DNA from: Streptomyces atroolivaceus
Lineage (GTDB): Bacteria > Actinomycetota > Actinomycetes > Streptomycetales > Streptomycetaceae
Direction of reading: 5' to 3'
Length of the DNA stretch: 64,000 nucleotides
Assembly (NCBI RefSeq): GCF_000717025.1
Contig: NZ_JNXG01000016.1
Coordinates: forward strand, 112,290 to 176,289
Positions 45,772 through 54,021 of this stretch are shown one piece after another. The notes below the pieces were generated by a model. It was not told where the DNA came from, did no database searches, and saw only the letters and a list, made by a program, of their open reading frames with translations. The translations under genes and the position numbers were made by a program. The first letter of the stretch is position 1. Each line of letters starts with the position of its first letter.

Positions 45772-46845
45772 TCACTGGTCCTTCAACAGGGTCCACCACC
45801 AGGCGACGCTGGGGATGGGCAGGGGGTGGTCCGCCTCTCGTTCGCGAAAGGGAGAGGCGGCGCTGCCGGCGGGGAGGTCGGCGGGGTCCTCCGGATTGAC
45901 GTAGCGACTGGTGGTGAGGGACCAGTCGTAGTCGGCACGGATCCAGGAGTCGCAGTCCGTGATCCACCGGCGGAGTTCGGAGCCGGCGTCCCGCAGAATC
46001 TGGTCGCGGAGGCGGAGGTAGAGGGTCATGGCGCGGGTGTGCATCATGGCGGTCTCGCTCACCGCCTCGTCGAGGGAGCATTTCCGCTCGTACGCGATCA
46101 GGTCGATGATGTTTCCGAAGCTGTCTTGGCTGCGTTGCCGCTCCTTGTGGTAGGAGATCAGGTCGTTGGACCAGCCGATGATCGAGGCGAAGACTTCGAC
46201 GAACCCGCGGATGTCGTGGCGCTCGTAGTCGGCCGCGGGGAGGTCGTATCCGTGGATGATCTCGCTGAGCGTCGAGAAGATCTTGACCCCGGAGGAGTCG
46301 AGCCGGACCGCCAGATGATCCGAAAGGCTGGGAATCCGGCCGTGGGCGCTGTTGGCGGCCATCCATATCTGGCCCTGGAGGTAGGCCCGGAAGCTGGCGG
46401 CCCAGCGAGCGGTCTGCACGGGCGTGGTCAAGTGGTCGAGTCTCAGGCGCAACTCGCGTAGAGCGGCGCTGTAGCTGTCGTCGGCGGGAGCCGCCCAGGG
46501 GACTTCGACGATGCGCTGAAGCTTGGTGATGATGAGCAGGGTGGCGTCCGGGGACGCTGCGACAGGCCCCTCGTCGCAGAACTCGTCGTCGAACGCGAAG
46601 AGCCACATCAGGAAGTCCGACGTCCACTGCAAGGCGGCAGGACGCCCGGCGGGGGCGCCGCGGCTGGTTATCTCTCCCACGGAGATCCGCATCAGCCGTT
46701 CGCGTTGCGCTCGGTCGGAGTAGAGGCCGAATCGATCGAGCCAGACGGCGGAGCGCTCGTCGATCTCACGCCAGCCCGGATGGATCCCCGAGGGGAGCGG
46801 AACCCACAGCTGAGGGATCTTCGGCGCTGGAGCTGGGGAGGTCAT
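45772..46845 (-). CDS. Class I terpene synthase
   Basis: 357 aa from ATG 46845 (reverse), with AAAGGGCGG upstream. It cyclises a linear prenyl diphosphate such as FPP or GPP. The Mg-binding motif DDEFCDE starts at Asp86-Asp87. The NSE triad is NDLISYHKE: Asn227, Ser231 and Glu235. The C-terminal Arg-Tyr pair is R314-Y315. Length is typical of bacterial terpene cyclases. No prenyltransferase, P450 or methyltransferase accompanies it, so it would use the general prenyl pool. The product cannot be predicted from the sequence. Its place between the WXG100 genes and eccC is unexpected for an ESX locus. Confidence 0.93.
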   Translation of the reverse strand: MTSPAPAPKIPQLWVPLPSGIHPGWREIDERSAVWLDRFGLYSDRAQRERLMRISVGEITSRGAPAGRPAALQWTSDFLMWLFAFDDEFCDEGPVAASPDATLLIITKLQRIVEVPWAAPADDSYSAALRELRLRLDHLTTPVQTARWAASFRAYLQGQIWMAANSAHGRIPSLSDHLAVRLDSSGVKIFSTLSEIIHGYDLPAADYERHDIRGFVEVFASIIGWSNDLISYHKERQRSQDSFGNIIDLIAYERKCSLDEAVSETAMMHTRAMTLYLRLRDQILRDAGSELRRWITDCDSWIRADYDWSLTTSRYVNPEDPADLPAGSAASPFREREADHPLPIPSVAWWWTLLKDQ

Positions 46846-47495
46846 GTACCGCCCTTTCACGGGTGCTTCTCAATGCCTCTGGGCCCCGGAAGTTAGCAAG
46901 GGTCACAGCAGGCGTGTACAACCCTTTCAAGCCTGCTTGGCCTACGGGCCACTGTCCTTCCCCCACGGGACCGGGGCGTCCGGGCCTGTCTTCGACACCT
47001 GTGAAAGGCGAGAAAGCGGTTGATCGCGCCTCGATTCAGGTTGATCGCGCGCAGCGCGGCGTTGGCCCGAAAGTGACTCTTGTCAGGTGGGGATTCACCG
47101 AATCGGGGGAGGAGCCCCGGGCATTGCGAGCGGCACCAGCCTCTCCGGGCAGCGCTGAAGCCGACGGTGTGACGGGAGACGCTCAGCACGTGCCCTCGCG
47201 GCTCGCCACCGCACAGTCGTAGTTCGGGACGGTCACAGAGCCGACGCCGCCTGCGACGCCCGGCGGCCGGGAGTCCCCGTTCTTCGTGCCTGTCACGTGT
47301 ACGCAGAAGGCTGCGTCCGCGTCCGAGCTTCACGAGTATTCACACTGCGTTGGTGAATCGCCTCTGCTGCGGTCCCCACGGAGGCGACTGGGTGCGGAGA
47401 AGGGTTGCCGGGCCGCCGCTCCCCGGCTGTCTCGGCTGCTTCTGCCGACGATCATGTGGGTTGATTTCTTCGAGGCCCGGCCCACACGCAGCGAC
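46846..47495. other. 650-bp gene-poor gap beside the terpene synthase
   Basis: No credible CDS: frames here are short, Arg/Ser/Pro-rich and lack ribosome-binding sites. The first ~150 bp next to 46845 should hold the terpene synthase promoter. Around 47092 and 47351 there are 8-bp complementary fragments (GATTCACC and GGTGAATC), too weak to name as element ends. The gap may be a relic of an insertion. Confidence 0.5.
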
Positions 47496-47533
47496 GGGCG
47501 GTGACAGAGGCGTCTCGCCCACTGTCACCGCCC
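47496..47533 (-). terminator. eccC terminator
   Basis: Perfect 12-bp arms GGGCGGTGACAG (47496-47507) and CTGTCACCGCCC (47522-47533), 14-nt loop, 33 bp beyond the stop of the leftward eccC. Confidence 0.75.
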
Positions 47534-47566
47534 TACCCGTCACTGCCGCGTGTCCTGCCGTGCGCC

Positions 47567-50500
47567 CTACGCTTCCCCGCCCATGAGCCCGGTCTGCACC
47601 AACGGATTTCCGCGGCGCCGGGTGACGAAGACCCCGCGCCCCGGGGGCATCGGGCGCGGCCGGACGTTGCCGAGCACGTCCCCCTCGACGGGGTCGCCCG
47701 ACAGCATCACACCCTGCGCCCCCAGCTCCAGGATGCGCTGCATGAAGGGCTCGTACAGCGCACGGCCCGCACCCGCCGTGCTGCGGGCGATGATGAACCG
47801 CACGCCGACATCGCGGGAGAACGGCAGCATCTCCGTCAGCTTGGCCAGCGGGTTCCCGCTGGACGTCGACACCAGGTCGTAGTCGTCGACGACCACGTAC
47901 ACCGTCGGACCGCTCCACCAGCTGCGGTCACGGAGCTCCTGGGCCGTGACTTCGGGCGAGGGCGTACGACGCTTCATCAGGTCGTACAGCGCGTCGGCGT
48001 GGTGTTCCATGTTGTTGGACATGGGCACGTACTCCGCCAGGTGCGTGGCGGGGGTGACGTCGAGCAGCGCTCGCCGGTTGTCGATGACGAAGAACTTCGC
48101 GGCGTTCCCGTCGTACCTCTCGGTCAGCTGCTTGATGAGCAGGCGCAGGAGGTTGGACTTGCCGGACTCGCTCTCGCCGAACACCAGGAAGAACGGGTCC
48201 CGCTCGAAGTCGAGGAAGACCGGCTCGAGGTTGTTCTCGTCGATACCGAACGCGATGCCCCGTTCCGGCTGCGCGTAGCCCGCGGGCAGCTCGTGGACCG
48301 GGAGTTCGCGGGGCAGCAGCCTGACCGCCGGGGCGGGAGCCGCGGTCCAGTGCCGGGCGACCTCCGCGTTCATCGCCGCCGTGGCCTCGGAGAGGTCGCT
48401 GTCGGAGTTGATGCCGTCGATCCGCGGGACCGCGGCCATGAAGTGCAGCTTCTCCGGCGTGAGACCGCGTCCGGGTACGCCGGGGGGCACGTTGACCGCG
48501 GCCTTGCGGTCCAGCTCGGAGTCCATGACGTCTCCGAGCCGCAGCTCCAGCCGGTTCATCAGGTGGTCCTTCAGATTGGCCCGGACCTCCATCGAACGCG
48601 ACGCCGTGACGATCAGGTGGATGCCGTAGCCGAGGCCTCGTTGGGCGATGTCGACGGCCGCCGATTCCAGGCCCTCGTAGTCCGACCGGAAGTTGCCCCA
48701 GCCGTCGATGATCAGGAAGACGTCGCCCCACGGCTGGTCCGCCACCGAGATCTCGCCACGGGCGCGCAGCCTTCGGAAGGTGGCGATGGAGTCGATGCCG
48801 GCGCTGCGGAAGTACTCCTCACGCCGCGCCATGATCCCGTACACCTCGGAGACCGTACGGCGCACCCGTTCCGGGTCGAGCCGGGACGCGACCCCTCCGA
48901 CATGGGGCAGACCGGAGACCGAGGCCAGGCCGCCGCCGCCGAAGTCGAGTGCGTAGAACTGGACCTCGTGGGGCGTGTGGGTGAGGGCGAAGCCCGCGAT
49001 GAGCGAGCGCAGGAGCGTGGACTTGCCGGACTGCGGGCCGCCGGTGATCTGCATGTGGCCCGCCGCACCGGAGAAGTCCCGGTAGAGCGTGTCGCGGCGC
49101 TGCTCGTACGGCTTGTCGACCACACCCAGCGGTGCGACGAGGCGTCCCGATCCCTCGAACCCGGGCTGGGTCAGCCCACGGCCCTCGACCGCGGAGAGCC
49201 CCGGAAGGAGCTCGTCGAACGACGGCGGGTTGTCCAGCGGAGGAAGCCACACCTGGTGGGCGGAAGCACCCCGGCCCTCCAGCCGGCGCACGATCACATC
49301 GAGCACCGTGTCCGCCAGGGCGTCGTCCTCGGACGTACGCGGCTCGGGTACACCGGTCTGCGCCGCGGGCTGTACGTAGCGCACCGGCACCGGAGCCGCG
49401 GTGAACACCACCGGCATGCGGTCCACGGGCAGGGGGCCGGAGGACGCGGCCGGCCGTGCGCCCGAGCGGTACACCCCGGAGACGTACGCCGCCTTGAAGC
49501 GGACCATCTCGTCCGTGCCGTACTTCAGGTAGCCCGAACCGGGGACGTTGGGCAGGTGGTACGCGTCGGGCACGCCGAGCGCGGCCCGGGACTCGCCCGC
49601 GGAGAACGTACGCAGACCGATCCGGTACGACAGATAGGTCTCCAGGCCGCGCAGCCGCCCCTCTTCGAGGCGCTGCGAGGCCAGCAGCAGATGGACGCCC
49701 AGCGAACGGCCGATGCGCCCGATCTGCACGAACATCTCGATGAAGTCCGGCTTGGCGGTGAGCAGCTCGCTGAACTCGTCGATGACCAGGACGAGCGAGG
49801 GGATGGGCTGCAACGGGGCACCCGCCGCTCGCGCCTTCTCGTAGTCGTGGATGTTGGCGTAGTTGCCCGCGTCGCGCAGCATCTCCTGGCGGCGGTTGAG
49901 TTCGCCGCTGATGGAGTCGCCCATGCGGTCCACCAGCGTCAGGTCGTCCGCGAGGTTGGTGATCACCGCTGCGACGTGGGGCATCTGCGCCATACCGGCG
50001 AAGGTGGCACCACCCTTGAAGTCCGCGAGGACGAAGTTGAGCGTCTCCGAGGTGTGGGTGACGGCGAGGCCCAGCACGAGCGTGCGGAGCAGCTCGGACT
50101 TGCCGGAACCGGTGGCGCCGACACACAGGCCGTGCGGTCCCATGCCCTCCTGCGCCGCCTCCTTGAGGTCCAGCATCACCGGCGCGCCGTCCTCACCCAC
50201 GCCGATCGGGACCCGCAGCCGTTCGGCCTGCGAGCGGGCCCGCCAGGTGCGGCTCACATCGACGGAGGCCGCGTCACCGAGATTCAGCAGATCGGTGAAC
50301 TCCAGATTGGCGAGCAGAGGTTCGTCGTCGTCCCCGCCCGTGGCGACGTGGAGCGGGGCCAGTTGCCGCGCCAGTGCCTCGGCGGCCTCGTGGCTCAGCA
50401 GGTCGGGGAGACCGTCGTAGACCAGGCCGTGCCCCGACTCCAGCTGCAGCGAGTGGGGGTCGACCACGATGGAGAGGCCGCCGCGCGCCCCGTTGACCTG

Positions 50501-51535
50501 GCCCGTGACGATCTCGACCACCGTCACGCCCTGGAGGCCCTCGGTCGACGCGAGCGCGGACGTCGCGGGGACGGACTCGCCGTCGAGCACGACGACGACG
50601 TGCGGCTGGTCGAGGAGGGGCTGGCCGCCCGGCTGGAAACGGGGCCTGCCGTCGAGGTGTCCCGCGAGCATCTCCTCCAGTTCCGCGACGCTCGTGCTGA
50701 TCAGGCGGCGGCTGCCGGCGCCGTCGGTGGAGCCCCGCGCCTGGACGTGCGGGAGCCACTTCGTCCAGTCCCAGCGCGGAGCGGCGTCGCGGCCGGTCGC
50801 GACGGCGATGATCAGGTCCTCGGGGGAGTGCAGCGAGGCGAGCGACCCGATCATCGCGCGGGCGGTGGCGCGCGCGGACTCCCCCTCGCCGCTGATCGTC
50901 AGGTGGTAGAAGGCACGGAGGGAGACCGCCATCGGCAGACCGTCCAGCGTGCTGTGGGTCGTCAGGAACTGCTGCATCGCCCCGGCGGTCAGAGGCTCCA
51001 GCTCATCGACCGGCGCGGTGTCGGGTGCGACGAGCGGAGTCGCGAGCTCCTGGCTGCCCAGACCGATGCGTACGTGGGCGAAGTCCGCGTCACCGACACG
51101 GCGCTCCCACAGCCGGCTGCCCTCGGCGACGAGCGCCCACAGCTGCTCCGGGGACGGGTGGAGGTAGAACTGCGCGTCGCGCTGCTGCCGGGCGGTCCGG
51201 AGTACGGCGCGTCTGGTCTGCGTCAGGTACTTCAGATAGTCGCGCCGCATGTCCGCGAGCTGACCCTGGGTGCCGCGCCGGAAGCGGATGATCATCGCGA
51301 TGGCCATCGCGATCGTCGACGCGATCATGATCATGCCCATGATCCGCATGATCGGGTTCGGCGTCATGAAGAAGAAGACGACGGAACCACCCATACCGAG
51401 CATCGGCAGCAGCTGCATCATCACCCCCTCCTGCTGCCCGCGAGGCAACTCGGGCGGAGGTTGCAACTGCACCTGCTCGCCCGGAACTTCGGAGGGGAGG
51501 GCCCGCGGTGGGCGCTTGACGACGATCTGGCTCAC
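47567..51535 (-). CDS. eccC: Type VII secretion ATPase EccC (fused EccCa-EccCb)
   Basis: 1322 aa, start GTG 51535 (reverse). The FtsK/SpoIIIE-type motor that recruits and drives ESX substrates. Two membrane helices lie near residues 40-85 (GGSVVFFFMTP, IASTIAMAIAMII). Three ATPase modules follow. D1 has GATGSGKSE (about 471) and Walker B LVLVIDEFSEL. D2 has GGPQSGKST (about 831) with a degenerate LIIDGWG. D3 has GESESGKSN (about 1118) with VVVDDYD. Only the first keeps the full DE catalytic pair, as in studied EccC proteins. Both halves are on one chain. It is divergent from eccD. Confidence 0.96.
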   Translation of the reverse strand: MSQIVVKRPPRALPSEVPGEQVQLQPPPELPRGQQEGVMMQLLPMLGMGGSVVFFFMTPNPIMRIMGMIMIASTIAMAIAMIIRFRRGTQGQLADMRRDYLKYLTQTRRAVLRTARQQRDAQFYLHPSPEQLWALVAEGSRLWERRVGDADFAHVRIGLGSQELATPLVAPDTAPVDELEPLTAGAMQQFLTTHSTLDGLPMAVSLRAFYHLTISGEGESARATARAMIGSLASLHSPEDLIIAVATGRDAAPRWDWTKWLPHVQARGSTDGAGSRRLISTSVAELEEMLAGHLDGRPRFQPGGQPLLDQPHVVVVLDGESVPATSALASTEGLQGVTVVEIVTGQVNGARGGLSIVVDPHSLQLESGHGLVYDGLPDLLSHEAAEALARQLAPLHVATGGDDDEPLLANLEFTDLLNLGDAASVDVSRTWRARSQAERLRVPIGVGEDGAPVMLDLKEAAQEGMGPHGLCVGATGSGKSELLRTLVLGLAVTHTSETLNFVLADFKGGATFAGMAQMPHVAAVITNLADDLTLVDRMGDSISGELNRRQEMLRDAGNYANIHDYEKARAAGAPLQPIPSLVLVIDEFSELLTAKPDFIEMFVQIGRIGRSLGVHLLLASQRLEEGRLRGLETYLSYRIGLRTFSAGESRAALGVPDAYHLPNVPGSGYLKYGTDEMVRFKAAYVSGVYRSGARPAASSGPLPVDRMPVVFTAAPVPVRYVQPAAQTGVPEPRTSEDDALADTVLDVIVRRLEGRGASAHQVWLPPLDNPPSFDELLPGLSAVEGRGLTQPGFEGSGRLVAPLGVVDKPYEQRRDTLYRDFSGAAGHMQITGGPQSGKSTLLRSLIAGFALTHTPHEVQFYALDFGGGGLASVSGLPHVGGVASRLDPERVRRTVSEVYGIMARREEYFRSAGIDSIATFRRLRARGEISVADQPWGDVFLIIDGWGNFRSDYEGLESAAVDIAQRGLGYGIHLIVTASRSMEVRANLKDHLMNRLELRLGDVMDSELDRKAAVNVPPGVPGRGLTPEKLHFMAAVPRIDGINSDSDLSEATAAMNAEVARHWTAAPAPAVRLLPRELPVHELPAGYAQPERGIAFGIDENNLEPVFLDFERDPFFLVFGESESGKSNLLRLLIKQLTERYDGNAAKFFVIDNRRALLDVTPATHLAEYVPMSNNMEHHADALYDLMKRRTPSPEVTAQELRDRSWWSGPTVYVVVDDYDLVSTSSGNPLAKLTEMLPFSRDVGVRFIIARSTAGAGRALYEPFMQRILELGAQGVMLSGDPVEGDVLGNVRPRPMPPGRGVFVTRRRGNPLVQTGLMGGEA

Positions 51536-51775
51536 AGCTCACCAATTCCCTTGCCGGACGGAACTGTTCCTATCGGCGCCCCCGTGGCGACGGGTTCCGT
51601 CCGCGGGAGGATCCTACTGGCGTACCCCGTGACCCGAGGGCGGTAGGGTGTCGCGACGCGTGTACGCATCCGCTAACTACCGCAAAAAAATGGGTCATTC
51701 GGGACGCAGGAAGAGCCCGTGGCCCAGGGGTGCGTTTCCAGGAGATCGCAGCAGAAGCATGAGGGGGAGCAGCAC
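51536..51775. promoter_or_regulatory. Divergent promoter region between eccC and eccD
   Basis: 240 bp with no gene. It contains GGGCGGTAGGGTGTCG (about 51639-51654), where TAGGGT could be a -10 for eccD, and an A-rich patch (CTACCGCAAAAAAATGGG, 51677-51694). GAGGGGGAG at 51761-51769 is the eccD ribosome-binding site. Confidence 0.45.
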
Positions 51776-53284
51776 GTGACTATGACGGCCCAAACGGCGG
51801 CTACCGGATCGGGGCGGCCGGGTCCCGGAGTTCCGGCCGGCAACGGAACCGGCTTCTGCCGGGTCACGGTCGTCGCGCCGGACAGCCGCGTCGACGTGGC
51901 GCTGCCCGAGGACATCCCCGTCGCCGACCTCTATCCGGAGATCCTCCGGCTGTCGGGGCAGAGCCCGGCCCCTGGTGCTCCGGTCGGCTATCACCTCGTA
52001 CGCCGTGACGGCACCGTCCTCGACAGCGGGCGCACGCTGGCCGGCCTGCGCATCCTCGACGGTGAGCTGCTGTCCCTGCGCCCCTTCTCGGAGTCGCTGC
52101 CCCCCGCGGTCTTCGACGACGTCTCCGACGCCGTCGCCACCGCCGTCGCCCGGGACCGCACCCTCTGGGGCGACAGCCTCATGCGCTCGGCCGGTCTCTT
52201 CGGCGGCTCGGTCCTGCTGGTCCTGCTCGGCTTCGTGCTGTGGACCTCCGACGTGCGGCACGACATGCACGGCCTCCCGGGCATCCTCGCCGCCGTCAGC
52301 GCCCTGCTCCTCCTCGCTCTGGCATGCGTACGCGCGCGCGTCTACGCGGACCGCGGCTCGTCCATCGCGCTGGGGACCGGCGCACTCGCCAACGCCGCAG
52401 TCGCCGGAGCCGGGCTCCTCCCGCTCGGCGCGGGCCAGGGCGTCGGCAGGCTCCAGTTCCTGCTCGCCTGCGCCGCCGTGCTGGTGGCGTCGGTGATCCT
52501 CATGATCGCCGCACCCGAAGGTGACGGGACGTTCGTCGCGTTCGTGTTCGCCTCGGTCATCGGCGCACTGGTCACCTTCGTCGCGATCATGACGCGCATG
52601 GAGCCGGCCGAGACCGCGGCCGTGTGTGCCCCCCTCTCCGTGGGGCTCCTCGCCTTCCTGCCCGGGCTGTCCACCCGCTTCGCGCGCCTCCCGATCGGCT
52701 TCGAGCCGCCCCGCACCACCGTCGGTGACTACGGGACGTCCGACCCCGCGCCCCAGGGCCCGGTCGATGCCGAACGCATCACCGCCCAGGCGCGGCGCGG
52801 CCACGAACTGCTCGTCGGCCTCGTCGGCGGATGCGCGCTGGTCGCGGTGGGAGCCGCGGCGGTGCTCGGCTTCTCGGACAGCGTCTGGGGCCAGCTGCTG
52901 GCCCTCGCCACCGGGATCGCGATGCTGATGCGCGCCCACCTGTTCCGCTACACGGCCCAGGTCGGCTGCGCCCTGGGGGCAGGGCTCGCCGCACTCGTGC
53001 TTCTCGGCCTCGGGCTGTCGCTCAACCCACCGGTCGCCCTCGTGAAGGAGGCGTTCGCCGGGGAGACCGCAGGTCTCGACATCCGTACGATCTGGCTGAC
53101 CGCGGCGGTCGCCGGGGTCGCGGCCCTGATCACAGCCATAGGGCTGATCGTGCCGCGCAAGGGCGTCACTCCCTTCTGGGGGCGCTTCCTGGAGATCGCC
53201 GAGGCCTGCGTGCTCCTGACGCTGCTGCCGCTGTGCCTCGCTGTTTTCGACGTCTACCACTCGATCCGGGCACTCACCAGCTGA
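51776..53284 (+). CDS. eccD: Type VII secretion membrane protein EccD
   Basis: 502 aa from GTG 51776, six bases after GAGGGGGAG; ATG 51782 is possible. The N-terminal ~90 residues form the ubiquitin-like cytosolic domain (RVTVVAPDSRVDVALPEDIPVADLYPEIL). About eleven hydrophobic helices follow, forming the pore-lining membrane part of the ESX complex; the last ends VFDVYHSIRALTS. It closes the ESX locus and is followed by rpsO after 176 bp. Confidence 0.94.
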   Translation: MTMTAQTAATGSGRPGPGVPAGNGTGFCRVTVVAPDSRVDVALPEDIPVADLYPEILRLSGQSPAPGAPVGYHLVRRDGTVLDSGRTLAGLRILDGELLSLRPFSESLPPAVFDDVSDAVATAVARDRTLWGDSLMRSAGLFGGSVLLVLLGFVLWTSDVRHDMHGLPGILAAVSALLLLALACVRARVYADRGSSIALGTGALANAAVAGAGLLPLGAGQGVGRLQFLLACAAVLVASVILMIAAPEGDGTFVAFVFASVIGALVTFVAIMTRMEPAETAAVCAPLSVGLLAFLPGLSTRFARLPIGFEPPRTTVGDYGTSDPAPQGPVDAERITAQARRGHELLVGLVGGCALVAVGAAAVLGFSDSVWGQLLALATGIAMLMRAHLFRYTAQVGCALGAGLAALVLLGLGLSLNPPVALVKEAFAGETAGLDIRTIWLTAAVAGVAALITAIGLIVPRKGVTPFWGRFLEIAEACVLLTLLPLCLAVFDVYHSIRALTS

Positions 53285-53460
53285 CACCCGTCGGGGGCGC
53301 TCCGAACGGCTGGTACTCTGACCAGTGGCCGTTTGTGTACGCGTTCCCGGATCGTCCTGGGGGCTGCGCTCATCGGACCTTCGCCTCCGAGTCATGGAAG
53401 CTCCCCTGAGATCAAGACCAGGGGCACTCGTGGGTGCATCGAACATCAAGAGGAGTACGC

Positions 53461-53751
53461 GTGCCGCTCGACGCCGCTACGAAGAAGCAGATCATGTCCG
53501 AGTTCGCCCAGAAGGAGGGTGACACCGGATCCCCCGAGGTCCAGGTCGCCATGCTCTCCCGCCGGATCTCGGACCTGACGGAGCACCTCAAGACGCACAA
53601 GCACGACCACCACTCCCGTCGTGGTCTGCTGATCCTGGTCGGCCAGCGTCGCCGCCTCCTTCAGTACCTGGCCAAGAAGGACATCCAGCGCTTCCGTGCG
53701 CTCGTCGACCGCCTCGGCATCCGCCGCGGTGCGGCCGGCGGCGCCAAGTAA
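53461..53751 (+). CDS. rpsO: 30S ribosomal protein S15
   Basis: 96 aa from GTG 53461 behind AAGAGGAG, slightly longer than the ~89-residue family norm because of a Gly/Ala tail. S15 binds 16S rRNA early in 30S assembly. [35 protein letters not shown] and LLQYLAKKD are signature segments (broken here at motif ends). The rpsO-pnp order is conserved, with a hairpin between the genes. Confidence 0.97.
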   Translation: MPLDAATKKQIMSEFAQKEGDTGSPEVQVAMLSRRISDLTEHLKTHKHDHHSRRGLLILVGQRRRLLQYLAKKDIQRFRALVDRLGIRRGAAGGAK

Positions 53752-53763
53752 GGACGCTGTGGG

Positions 53764-53799
53764 AGGGAGCGGTACCCCGGTTCCAGGGGGCCGCTCCCT
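53764..53799 (+). terminator. rpsO-pnp intergenic hairpin
   Basis: AGGGAGCGG (53764-53772) pairs with CCGCTCCCT (53791-53799), with an inner CCCC/GGGG stem and then TTT. In Streptomyces this region is known to permit read-through into pnp and to be a target of RNA processing. Confidence 0.7.
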
Positions 53800-54021
53800 T
53801 TGCTGTACGTGCGTGAACCGGGTCCGGCTCAGTAACCTGGACGCACAACACCAGACGAGGAGAGGCGCCCCACGGCCGCCGCCGGTCCTCGGTAGTGGCC
53901 CCCGGGACAACGCCCGGGAGCTTCGATCGAAGACCGGCCCGCACACACGGTGCGCTTCTCCGCACCGTCCTCCGCCACACGGGCGGCAGGACGAAAGACG
54001 ACGAGTATGGAGAAATCACTA

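Noticed and set aside
46863..47333. Two opposite small frames in the gap beside the terpene synthase
   Set aside because: No ribosome-binding sites, no recognisable motifs, and compositions typical of non-coding high-GC DNA.
47501..51646. 1381-codon forward frame opposite eccC
   Set aside because: The reverse strand encodes EccC with three Walker motifs; the forward frame has no domain signals and Arg/Asp/Val-rich composition.
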